Shown here: in pieces, positions 1 through 6,911 of the stretch
Numbering within the stretch: the first letter of the stretch is position 1
Layout of the letters: the number at the start of each line of letters is the position of its first letter
Assembly: GCA_964614215.1 (NCBI GenBank)
Contig: CAZTKP010000096.1
Coordinates: 1 to 9,790, forward strand
DNA from: CAZTKP01 sp964614215
GTDB taxonomy: Bacteria > UBP6 > UBA1177
DNA: 9,790 nt
Direction of reading: 5' to 3'
Program-made: the position numbers and the translations under genes
Notes under the pieces: generated by a model
Seen by the model: only the letters and a program-made list of their open reading frames with translations
Database searches by the model: none
Told to the model about the DNA's origin: nothing

Positions 1-1936
1 TCATGATCTCAGGATTCATCATTCCGCCGTTTTCCTTAATAAATTCATAAAGATCCTTAACAATTACGAGTGACCACATGTATGTGTAGTAGTTTGACGC
101 ATAACCGATGAGATGGCCGAAACCTTCTGTCATGTGAATACCGTCATAAGACTTCCATGGTGAATATTTTTTCTCAATTTCCTTTTCATACTTATGGAAG
201 TCAAAATCCTTTGGATCCTGAAGATAAATTCCAAGAGAAAGCATCGCATAGTACATCTGCTGTCTTACGTTGAAACCTTTTCCGAACTCACTTGCCTTTT
301 TCATATTCTCAACAAGCTCGGCAGGGATCGGATTTCCTTCATCATCTGTTGCAAAAAGCTGAAGCACATCTGTGTCCCAGATCCACTCTTCAAAAAGCTG
401 TGAAGGAACTTCAACAAAGTCTCTCTGACAGTTCGTGCCTGAGAATCTGGAATACTTCTGCTGTCCGGCAAAAAGCATGTGAAGAAGATGACCAAACTCA
501 TGAAAAAGTGTCTGAACATCGTTATGAGGAAGATAAGCTTTTCCGTCCTTAGGCTCAGGGAAGTTACCGATGATAGCTCCTCTGGGATTTCTTACATCTT
601 TAACACCGAGAACGTTTGTGAACATAGCAAAATGTTTGTACTTATTTTCTCTTGGATAAAGGTCGAACTCAAACTGACCGATCTCTTTTCCATCCTGAAA
701 AATACTGTATGATTTTACGCTCGGATGCCAGACATCGTCTCTTTTGACTTCCTTGAACTCAACACCGTAGATCTTTGAAGCAACTAGGAACATTCCCTTT
801 ATCACCTTGTCAATTTCAAAGTATTTACGGGCAACATCAGGATCGAAATCATACTTATCCATCTTTGCAATTCTTGAGTAGTAGGAATTGTCCCACGGCT
901 CCATTTCTGTAGCTTCAGGCTGATCCTTTTTCTTATATTCAAGAAGAATAGCCATATCTCTGTCTGAATACTCTTTTGTGAGCTCAGAAACCTTATTGAT
1001 GAACTCATCAGCGTTTTTGGGATTCTCTATCATCAGTTTTGCCTGGGAATATTCAGCCCAGTTCTTATATCCGAGCATGTTAGCGAACTTCATCCTTGTT
1101 TTAAGGAATTCTGACATAACTTCAGTATTCGCAGGATAGCCGGTAGTTCTTTTGTTTCTGTACATCTGCTCACGGAGACTTGAATCAGCGGCATACTCCA
1201 TAACACCCATGTAGTCCGGCCAGTCAGTTGTGAGGATAACTTCACCCTTTTCGTTCGGTTTGTGGTTTTTAATAAAATCTTCCGGAAGACCCTTAAGTTT
1301 GGTCATATCGGTAATAACGATGCTCTTTCTGTCTGAACCGATGTTGGAATAGAACTTCTGCTCAAGTTCAGTAAGTTTCAGACTGAGTGCTTTAAGTTCC
1401 TTTCTTGTCTTTTCATCCTTATCAACGCCGTTTCTTTTAAAATCATCTATAACATCTTTAAGAAAGTATTTATCCTCAGCACCAAGACTAGAATCATCAG
1501 GAACAATAGCGGCAACTGCGCTGTAAAGCTCAAAATCAAGAACCAGTTCAGAGTTCTGGGCCATGAGGATCTGCTCACATTTCATTGCGGATTTCCTCAT
1601 TCCCTCATCAGGATGATTCATCTGGTAAATGCCTGATTTTGTTAAGACATCAACCTGTCTCATCTCCATTTTATTAAAAAGGTCAAGGATCTCTATCGCC
1701 TTCCTTTCAGCAGGAGACGACTTAATGTTCGCCGCAATATCATCGATCGCTGTCTTTTCTTTTTTACAATGAGCCATGAACTCGTCACCGAGCTTTCCGT
1801 ATGATTCCTCTTTTTGAGCTTCCTTCTTTTCAGGAGCCTTCTTTTTCTCCACTTCACCCTCTTTTGGAGCCGAAGCACAGGAAACAACTGTAAAAATTAG
1901 AAAAAATGAAAAAACTGCACTTAAAAACCTTCTCAT
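1..1936 (-). CDS. M3 family zinc oligopeptidase, predicted lipoprotein (3' end outside window)
   Basis: This gene reads toward the left edge and 645 codons are visible without a stop. The family (thimet oligopeptidase, oligopeptidase A, Dcp) cuts short peptides with one zinc. The zinc site HEFGH is at residues 479-483 (488-502). It is followed by FSGT and DFVEVPSQ, whose first Glu (about residue 509) fits the third zinc ligand. GYASNYYTYMW at 611-621 supplies the tyrosines that line the substrate site. A typical M3 protein is about 680 residues, so only some tens of residues are missing. The start at 1936 has GGAGGA five bases upstream. It opens with MRR, a hydrophobic stretch and VVSC, with Cys20 as the likely lipidation site, then a Lys/Glu-rich linker. 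A lipoprotein M3 enzyme would act in the periplasm or at the membrane, whereas the Escherichia coli enzymes are cytoplasmic. The family call is firm; the exact subfamily and substrate are not determined. Confidence 0.95.
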   Translation of the reverse strand, partial: MRRFLSAVFSFFLIFTVVSCASAPKEGEVEKKKAPEKKEAQKEESYGKLGDEFMAHCKKEKTAIDDIAANIKSSPAERKAIEILDLFNKMEMRQVDVLTKSGIYQMNHPDEGMRKSAMKCEQILMAQNSELVLDFELYSAVAAIVPDDSSLGAEDKYFLKDVIDDFKRNGVDKDEKTRKELKALSLKLTELEQKFYSNIGSDRKSIVITDMTKLKGLPEDFIKNHKPNEKGEVILTTDWPDYMGVMEYAADSSLREQMYRNKRTTGYPANTEVMSEFLKTRMKFANMLGYKNWAEYSQAKLMIENPKNADEFINKVSELTKEYSDRDMAILLEYKKKDQPEATEMEPWDNSYYSRIAKMDKYDFDPDVARKYFEIDKVIKGMFLVASKIYGVEFKEVKRDDVWHPSVKSYSIFQDGKEIGQFEFDLYPRENKYKHFAMFTNVLGVKDVRNPRGAIIGNFPEPKDGKAYLPHNDVQTLFHEFGHLLHMLFAGQQKYSRFSGTNCQRDFVEVPSQLFEEWIWDTDVLQLFATDDEGNPIPAELVENMKKASEFGKGFNVRQQMYYAMLSLGIYLQDPKDFDFHKYEKEIEKKYSPWKSYDGIHMTEGFGHLIGYASNYYTYMWSLVIVKDLYEFIKENGGMMNPEIM

Positions 1937-1970
1937 ATCATCCTCCGGAAAATAAACATTCAACACACAT

Positions 1971-1999
1971 ATTTCTACTCTCTGCGCGTTTAAAGTCAA
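1971..1999 (-). promoter_or_regulatory. sigma70-type promoter for the M3 peptidase gene
   Basis: On the minus strand, TTGACT (1994-1999) is followed after 16-17 bases by TAGAAA/AGAAAT (1971-1977). This lies about 35 bases upstream of the peptidase start. It suggests the peptidase can be transcribed independently of the nucleotidyltransferase pair upstream. The -35 box matches 5 of 6 consensus bases and the -10 box about 4 of 6. Confidence 0.5.
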
Positions 2000-2017
2000 T
2001 TTCATTGGATTTTCAGA

Positions 2018-2200
2018 TTATTTTTTATGACCGTACTTTTCTTTAGGAGTTTCTTTTACGAGATTAGCACTTTTTTCAGAAGCAGACTTAAAGTTCCTGT
2101 CGGATTTTGCTTTGATTTTATTTCTTAAGACTTCAGTTTTATTATAGAAATCTCTCAACTGTTGAATTTCTCTAATTACCTGTTCTATTCTACTTGTCAT
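2018..2200 (-). CDS. small basic protein coupled to the nucleotidyltransferase
   Basis: This 60-residue protein has no family I recognise. Residues 1-30 are rich in Ile, Leu, Gln, Arg and Glu and look helical, perhaps a short coiled coil. The second half is very rich in Lys and Ser and ends in GHKK. Its ATG overlaps the stop of the upstream nucleotidyltransferase gene as ATGA (2197-2200), so translation is probably coupled. GAGG lies ten bases before the start, inside the upstream gene. The tight coupling supports a real gene and suggests a partner or cofactor of the nucleotidyltransferase. It is too short and too basic for a HEPN toxin, and no helix-turn-helix is evident. It could bind nucleic acid or the partner enzyme; that is inference. 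Confidence 0.7.
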   Translation of the reverse strand: MTSRIEQVIREIQQLRDFYNKTEVLRNKIKAKSDRNFKSASEKSANLVKETPKEKYGHKK

Positions 2201-2643
2201 TTTAAAAGTGCCTCAATATCTGCAATATCCTGTTTGGAATTTCTAATCTTTTTCATCCAGATAAGATCTTGCCTACTAACAATGCGAACCTTGCCGAATT
2301 CCGTCTGTTCTGTCACTGCATTCTCAATGATATCCTTATATTTCTGTTCTTTGCTTACCAGAATATCAACGGTCATTGTCTCCATTCCTTCGATTTTGGA
2401 TAATCTGTGCAATGTTACAGGCGTTTTCTTAAAATCCCATGCCGGAGATTCATAAATATACCCCTCACTTTTCAACAAGGATTTCAGACTGTCTATATCT
2501 TCTGAAAGAACAAGGAAATCAATATCTTTGGTGTATCTGGGCTCAGCATAAAAAGAAAGGGCTATACCTCCCACAACAGCATATTTGATCCCGTTGTCAT
2601 TCATTACTTTTATCACTGAAAAAAATTCGCTGTATAGATCCAT
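2197..2643 (-). CDS. minimal nucleotidyltransferase, AbiEii/MNT-like (Pol beta fold)
   Basis: This 148-residue protein carries the polymerase-beta nucleotidyltransferase signature. VVGGIA (residues 23-28) is followed by RYTKDIDFLV, with Asp40 and Asp42 as metal ligands, and TVDILV supplies the third carboxylate, Asp93. The C-terminal KQDIADIEALL resembles the helix that closes many AbiEii-like and DUF6036-like proteins. The catalytic triad looks intact. Such enzymes transfer a nucleotide to protein, RNA or small molecules; many act as toxins or antitoxins in abortive infection and MNT/HEPN pairs. The start at 2643 has GAGGAAG seven bases upstream and a near-consensus promoter. It forms a two-gene unit with the 60-residue protein downstream. 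The fold is well supported. Target and biological role are open, and a role in a toxin-antitoxin system is inference from the gene arrangement. Confidence 0.88.
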   Translation of the reverse strand: MDLYSEFFSVIKVMNDNGIKYAVVGGIALSFYAEPRYTKDIDFLVLSEDIDSLKSLLKSEGYIYESPAWDFKKTPVTLHRLSKIEGMETMTVDILVSKEQKYKDIIENAVTEQTEFGKVRIVSRQDLIWMKKIRNSKQDIADIEALLK

Positions 2644-2667
2644 GATTCTTCCTCAATCGTTCAAATC

Positions 2668-2695
2668 ATTATATTTTAAGAAGATTTTAAGTCAA
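2668..2695 (-). promoter_or_regulatory. strong sigma70-type promoter for the nucleotidyltransferase pair
   Basis: On the minus strand, TTGACT (2690-2695) and a perfect TATAAT (2668-2673) are separated by 16 bases. The predicted transcription start, near 2661, leaves a leader of about 18 bases with the GAGGAAG site. This is one of the best consensus promoters in the window. Confidence 0.7.
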
Positions 2696-2720
2696 TTGAT
2701 AACATCTTTTAAACCTTAAA

Positions 2721-2741
2721 AATTTGTTGGTCTTGCAAATT
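2721..2741. promoter_or_regulatory. 21-bp dyad, possible operator
   Basis: Half-sites AATTTG (2721-2726) and CAAATT (2736-2741) form an inverted repeat around a 9-base centre, with a further G/C pair flanking the middle base. The right half-site overlaps the candidate -35 box (2733-2738) of the MFS gene. A repressor bound here could block that promoter. No obvious regulator gene is next to it, and AT-rich dyads of this size can arise by chance. Confidence 0.3.
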
Positions 2742-2760
2742 CCCCTTTAAAAGTTACTAT
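2733..2760 (+). promoter_or_regulatory. possible sigma70-type promoter for the MFS gene
   Basis: TTGCAA (2733-2738) and TACTAT (2755-2760) are separated by 16 bases, each matching 4 of 6 consensus positions. The leader to the TTG start is about 25 bases and contains a tiny CCGT/ACGG hairpin (2764-2774). Confidence 0.4.
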
Positions 2761-2791
2761 TGCCCGTCCTACGGTTTAAAAAGGTAGTGTT

Positions 2792-3958
2792 TTGGAAAAG
2801 AAGAATAGCTTTCAGACGGGAAATGTGATCCTCGTATCATTTGCTCATCTTGTGCATGATGTTTTTACGGCTTTTCTTGCTCCGATCCTGCCAATACTTA
2901 CTTCTCAGCTTGGAATTAGCTACTCAATGGCGGGATTTCTGTCAGTTGTGCAGAGAATTCCTTCACTTTTAAACCCTTTTATCGGCCTCATTGCTGACAA
3001 GGTCTCTGTCAGATACTTCATAATCCTCGCACCACTCATATCAGCGATTTTCATGAGCATCCTCGGGCTTGCTCCATCCTATCCGTTGCTTGTGGTTATG
3101 CTGCTTATCACAGGGATCAGTTCGACGATGTTCCATGTTCCGGCTCCAGTCATGATAAAAAGGCTCTCAGGAGATCACGTCGGTCGCGGAATGAGCTTTT
3201 ACATGCTTGGAGGAGAGTTCGCGAGAACACTCGGACCTTTAACAATACTCGGTGCAATATCTCTCTGGGGACTTAAAGGCAGTTACCGTCTTGCAGGATT
3301 CGGTATTGCCGCTTCACTACTTCTTTATCTTAAGATCGGAAAGATAAAAATATCCGAAGAATTTAAGAAAAAAACACTCACCACTACACCGAAAGGAGCT
3401 TTAAAAAAACATCTTCCTTTTTTTACCGGATTAAGTCTTTTCATACTTTTTAGAAACTTCATGAAAGGCGCTCTGACAATGTATCTGCCACTCTATTTCA
3501 CCAGTAAGGGCGAATCTCTCTGGGCCGGCGGGATCGCTTTGACGGTCATACAGTTCTCAGGAGCCGTGGGAACCTTTATCGCAGGTCCGGTGTCCGATAA
3601 GATCGGAGCAAGAACAACTCTTATCGTTGCATCGATCATCGCACCCATCTTTATGTTTCTATTTATGATATTGGACAGTTACATGGCTTTAGCCTGTCTT
3701 ATCCCGATCGGGATCATGATCTTTGCCGCATCTCCTGTGATGCTTGCACTTGTTCAGGATGTCGGAGTCGAACATCCCTCCTTTTTCAACGGAATTTACA
3801 TGACTCTCAGTTTCGGAATAGGATCTCTGACATTGTTATCTGTCGGATGGATGGGCGATATTCTTGAATTTAACCTGACCTATATTATAAGCGCAGCGCT
3901 AGCGTTTTTATCCATTCCTTTTATTTTTATGATGACCCCGAAAAAGACCGTGTCCTAA
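2792..3958 (+). CDS. MFS transporter, fosmidomycin-resistance (Fsr)-like
   Basis: This 388-residue integral inner-membrane protein has about twelve hydrophobic segments in two halves, the usual size for the major facilitator superfamily. The loop motif A appears in both halves, as GLIADKVSVR (residues 65-74) and GPVSDKIGAR (265-274). The opening LVSFAHLVHDVFTAFLAPI and the FHVPAP segment (114-119) resemble the Fsr/fosmidomycin-resistance branch, which has FHP at that point. A charged loop near residues 185-205 joins the halves. These carriers are proton-driven exporters, but the substrate cannot be read from sequence. The start is TTG at 2792, with AAGG (2781-2784) seven bases before it; the alternative GTG at 2787 is out of frame. 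The gene diverges from the nucleotidyltransferase pair. The MFS assignment is firm; the Fsr subgroup is moderate. Confidence 0.9.
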   Translation: MEKKNSFQTGNVILVSFAHLVHDVFTAFLAPILPILTSQLGISYSMAGFLSVVQRIPSLLNPFIGLIADKVSVRYFIILAPLISAIFMSILGLAPSYPLLVVMLLITGISSTMFHVPAPVMIKRLSGDHVGRGMSFYMLGGEFARTLGPLTILGAISLWGLKGSYRLAGFGIAASLLLYLKIGKIKISEEFKKKTLTTTPKGALKKHLPFFTGLSLFILFRNFMKGALTMYLPLYFTSKGESLWAGGIALTVIQFSGAVGTFIAGPVSDKIGARTTLIVASIIAPIFMFLFMILDSYMALACLIPIGIMIFAASPVMLALVQDVGVEHPSFFNGIYMTLSFGIGSLTLLSVGWMGDILEFNLTYIISAALAFLSIPFIFMMTPKKTVS

Positions 3959-3963
3959 TTTTC

Positions 3964-3991
3964 TTGAAATTATTCATTCTCTAGCTACATT
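3964..3991 (+). promoter_or_regulatory. weak candidate promoter for the TPR-like gene
   Basis: TTGAAA (3964-3969) and TACATT (3986-3991) are 16 bases apart in the 62-base gap after the MFS stop. The match is partial and readthrough from the MFS gene is equally possible, since no terminator is visible in the gap. Confidence 0.3.
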
Positions 3992-4020
3992 AGGTGTAAA
4001 TTGTTTTTTGGGAGGACAAC

Positions 4021-4755
4021 ATGCTTAGTCTGCTTTTCTCGTTTCTCGCGGCGTTACTTGTCGGCGGAGCTATCGGATACTTCATCAACATCGGTTTCGG
4101 AATATTTATCGGCCTTGTTATCGGTATCGCTCTTTTCTTTTTTCTCACGAGACACTATACAAAGAAACTTCAGGAAGTTTTCACTAATGCAAACTTCGAC
4201 CTGCAGAAACAGAACTTTAATCATGCCGTTGAAGTGCTTAAAGGAGGTTACATATACAATAAGTACGCCTTTCTCGTAAAAGCTCAGATAGACTCTCAGA
4301 TCGGTATCATCCTCTACACCCAGAAAAAGTTCGGAGAAGCATACAAATACCTTCAGAAATCAAACCCCAGGATCACTCTCGGCTATACGATGATGATAAT
4401 AGGACACATCAAGAACAACAAGAAAGATAAGGTCAATAAGGACATCGAGCTGCTTATAAAGTTCAACAAAAAAGATCCCTTTGTGTATTCAGTAGCGGCC
4501 TATCTCTATTCGGAAGAACTCGGCAACAGAGAAAAAGCTCTTGAGATACTCAATAAGGCCATCAAGGCTATGCCTGACAACCAGAAAATAAAGGAGCACC
4601 TCACCGCTTTCCAGAACAATAAACAGTTCAAAATGGAGAAATACGGAGAGATGTGGTATCAGCTCATGCTTGATAAAAAAGCTCTCTCCAGGCTTCAGAA
4701 CAAGATGATGCGCTCTCAGCAGAGATCCATGAAAGTTAAGCAGAGAGTCAGATAG
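4021..4755 (+). CDS. membrane-anchored TPR-like protein of unknown function
   Basis: This 244-residue protein begins with two hydrophobic helices (about residues 2-20 and 24-42) joined by a short Gly/Asn loop. Arg43, Lys47 and Lys48 follow, so the rest probably faces the cytoplasm. Residues 50-190 are helical repeats of TPR character: NFNHAVEVLKGGYIY, KKFGEAYKYLQKSNP and NREKALEILNKAIKAMPDN, the last being an excellent TPR match. The C-terminus is strongly basic (Lys, Arg and Gln rich, ending KVKQRVR). GGGAGG (4010-4015) gives a clear ribosome site and fixes the start. TPR proteins usually scaffold other proteins. The neighbouring HEAT and HD-GYP genes on the same strand could encode partners, but a 95-base gap with its own promoter lies between. 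The specific function is not recognised. Confidence 0.85.
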   Translation: MLSLLFSFLAALLVGGAIGYFINIGFGIFIGLVIGIALFFFLTRHYTKKLQEVFTNANFDLQKQNFNHAVEVLKGGYIYNKYAFLVKAQIDSQIGIILYTQKKFGEAYKYLQKSNPRITLGYTMMIIGHIKNNKKDKVNKDIELLIKFNKKDPFVYSVAAYLYSEELGNREKALEILNKAIKAMPDNQKIKEHLTAFQNNKQFKMEKYGEMWYQLMLDKKALSRLQNKMMRSQQRSMKVKQRVR

Positions 4756-4805
4756 TTTCTCATTTTACCACAGACCAGTTTTCTTTGTACTTTAATTTCT
4801 TAATC

Positions 4806-4814
4806 TGATACAAT
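4806..4814 (+). promoter_or_regulatory. extended -10 promoter for the HEAT/HD-GYP operon
   Basis: TGATACAAT is an extended -10 element: TG, one base, then TACAAT (4809-4814), matching 5 of 6 consensus bases. A poor -35 (TTGTAC, 4785-4790) sits 18 bases upstream, which is compatible with extended -10 promoters. The leader to the ATG at 4851 is about 30 bases. Confidence 0.45.
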
Positions 4815-4850
4815 TACCGCGATAGTTTAGAACCTTAAAAGACAGGTAAG

Positions 4851-6911
4851 ATGAAAACTGCCGCTCAAAATAAAAGAGATGTCTTTGAATTCTTTAAGGA
4901 AAATGCTGAAAGCGTTGCAGGGGACTCTGGACTTATCGATCAGGCAAAGGAACTTGTCGCCCTTTTTGGAAAAGTTATTAGAGGATACAAGCTCTATCCG
5001 AGGACAAATCCAGCTTTTGACAGGTTTGCATTTCAGTTTAGAAAGAAACTCGACGAGATCCTTTCCCGTATGCCGTCAATCTCGCTGAGAATTACCCCCA
5101 AAGGTTTTATGCTCGGAACAGCAGTTCTTGACACCGGAGAGAAAGATAAAGAAATAGTTTACTTCCTGTTCAATGACGGGCTCCGCGAGATATTCTTTCA
5201 GCAGGGAACAACAAAAGAAGAAGTTTCACAGCTTTTTAACGTCCTTGCTCAGTGTACTCTCTTTGCAAATGAAGACTACGACCTTGCAACACTTCTGTGG
5301 GACCATAATTTTGACAATATCGGCTACATTACTGAAGATGAGCTTATAAAGGATTCGATCGCCACCAATATTGAGGATACCCCGTTCTCCCCGATCAAAG
5401 TGGAAGAGCTTTCTATAGGTCCCGGACTTGATGGCCTCGGCAGTATTGATGATGAATTTTCCGATGACGACGATGATGGTTCAGGCGGAGATTCGGCATC
5501 TGAATCTTCAACGAGAACAAGATTCACGGAAGAAGAATTTCAGAAGTATTCAGCTCTGATATTTAAAGAAAGTGATAATATTGACCTGACTGTCTACAAA
5601 GATAGTCTGGACAAAAGAATAGAGAATGAATCTGTCGGAAAGATGGAGATGTTTAAATTTGAAAAAGCTCTGTCACATAACGATGACTCCTTTGTTGTAA
5701 ACAGATTCCTCAAAGAACTTTCTTCAAGACTTGTATCAAACCAGGGAAATGCAACAGGTGACGAGCTGCTTGAAACAGCTGCTCAGCTATGGGAGAAACT
5801 TCTCATTTTCGGATCTGTAAGAGGAGCCATTCTCTTCATAAAGACACTGAAAACTATAGCCGAAAAACTTAAAAGTTCAAAACCGGAATACGCAGAAAAA
5901 ATAAATAACGGACTTGCCTCTCTGTCTGATCACGACTTTCTTAACGATGTCTTTTCCACGATCAATGACCTTCCTGAAGAAGAGCTCAATGCTGTCGGAG
6001 AGCTTTTTTCAATGATCCCGAGCGAAATGCTTGAGCATATTCTTGTAAATATTACAGGCATGGAATCTGCAGACGTCAGGATCACCATTCTTAAAGGACT
6101 TTCTGAACACTTAACCATTAATGACGATCTTCTTGACCTTGCCTCACATGAAGACTGGAAAGTTGTAAGAAACGCTCTGGCACTTATGAAAAATAAAAAG
6201 GATACACGGGTTGTTCCCGCGATTAGAAAAGCTCTCATGCATCCTCAGAAACAGGCTAGGATCGAGGCTCTCGGAGTTCTGATGGAATTCTCCATTGAAG
6301 AGGCACTTCCCGCCCTCGAAAAAGCCGTCTTTTCTCCACAAAGAGAAATAAGGGGCGTTGCTTTCAGAAAGATACTTGAACTACGTGAACCGAAGATCAA
6401 AATGATCGTAAATAGATCCATGCAGCCAAACAACCTCAAAAAACTGGAAGACGACGAAATAGAGGAATATTTTGACCTTATAATCAAGCTTAGACGGGAC
6501 GATCTCTATGATCTACTCGCCAACAACCTGTTTTTTGAAGACAGTTACATAAGAAATAAGGCAGTTAATGTTCTTGTTAAAGCTCCCACGCTCACTCCAT
6601 TCGCACAACATATCGCAAAAGCCTCACGATTTGAAACACTTGCGAAGATGAAACCTGAAAACCTAAAGAACTTCTGCAGGCTTTTTAAGCCTGAAATATA
6701 CAAAGAGTTGCTTCCAGTACTGAAGCAGACATATTCCGCATCGGGAGGTCTGCTGATAAAATCATACAAAGGCATTAAAGAAATAATATTCAGAGCTTTG
6801 TTTATTTATGTAGAGGACCCGGCTGTTAGAAGTTTTTTTAATGAAGGAATTGACCGGGGAAATAGAGAAACTGCATCACTTATCAAAAAAATTGCAGGTA
6901 AGTTCATATGA
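4851..6911 (+). CDS. HEAT-repeat protein sharing an N-terminal domain with its HD-GYP neighbour
   Basis: This 686-residue protein is soluble, with no signal peptide or membrane segment. Residues 1-165 form a mixed alpha/beta domain containing LYPRTNP (48-54), then a beta-rich piece and TKEEVSQLF. The same pattern opens the protein encoded next door. Residues 200-222 are an acidic, Gly/Ser linker with a five-Asp run (205-209). The rest is mostly helical. About 420-530 shows HEAT-type pairs such as DWKVVRNALALM, KQARIEALGVLM and REIRGVAFRKIL, in which charged or Arg/Val positions recur. HEAT arrays bind proteins and have no catalytic role of their own. A weak AGGT site lies close to the ATG. 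The stop overlaps the next start as ATGA. A scaffold or regulator working with the HD-GYP protein is the best guess. Confidence 0.88.
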   Translation: MKTAAQNKRDVFEFFKENAESVAGDSGLIDQAKELVALFGKVIRGYKLYPRTNPAFDRFAFQFRKKLDEILSRMPSISLRITPKGFMLGTAVLDTGEKDKEIVYFLFNDGLREIFFQQGTTKEEVSQLFNVLAQCTLFANEDYDLATLLWDHNFDNIGYITEDELIKDSIATNIEDTPFSPIKVEELSIGPGLDGLGSIDDEFSDDDDDGSGGDSASESSTRTRFTEEEFQKYSALIFKESDNIDLTVYKDSLDKRIENESVGKMEMFKFEKALSHNDDSFVVNRFLKELSSRLVSNQGNATGDELLETAAQLWEKLLIFGSVRGAILFIKTLKTIAEKLKSSKPEYAEKINNGLASLSDHDFLNDVFSTINDLPEEELNAVGELFSMIPSEMLEHILVNITGMESADVRITILKGLSEHLTINDDLLDLASHEDWKVVRNALALMKNKKDTRVVPAIRKALMHPQKQARIEALGVLMEFSIEEALPALEKAVFSPQREIRGVAFRKILELREPKIKMIVNRSMQPNNLKKLEDDEIEEYFDLIIKLRRDDLYDLLANNLFFEDSYIRNKAVNVLVKAPTLTPFAQHIAKASRFETLAKMKPENLKNFCRLFKPEIYKELLPVLKQTYSASGGLLIKSYKGIKEIIFRALFIYVEDPAVRSFFNEGIDRGNRETASLIKKIAGKFI

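Noticed and set aside
194..712. Plus-strand frames of 69-86 codons
   Set aside because: They lie entirely within the M3 peptidase gene on the other strand, including its zinc motif, and encode nothing recognisable.
2018..2643. Assignment as a classical AbiE or MNT/HEPN toxin-antitoxin system
   Set aside because: AbiEi would carry a helix-turn-helix and lie upstream, and HEPN proteins are over 100 residues with an RxxxxH motif. The 60-residue partner has neither.
4756..4850. Rho-independent terminator after the TPR-like gene
   Set aside because: No GC-rich stem followed by a T run is visible here, nor in the gaps at 3959-4020 and 8369-8452.
5930..6487. Minus-strand Ser-rich frames inside the HEAT gene
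   Set aside because: They are antisense shadows of a well-supported coding sequence; Ser richness reflects complements of common Glu/Asp/Arg codons.
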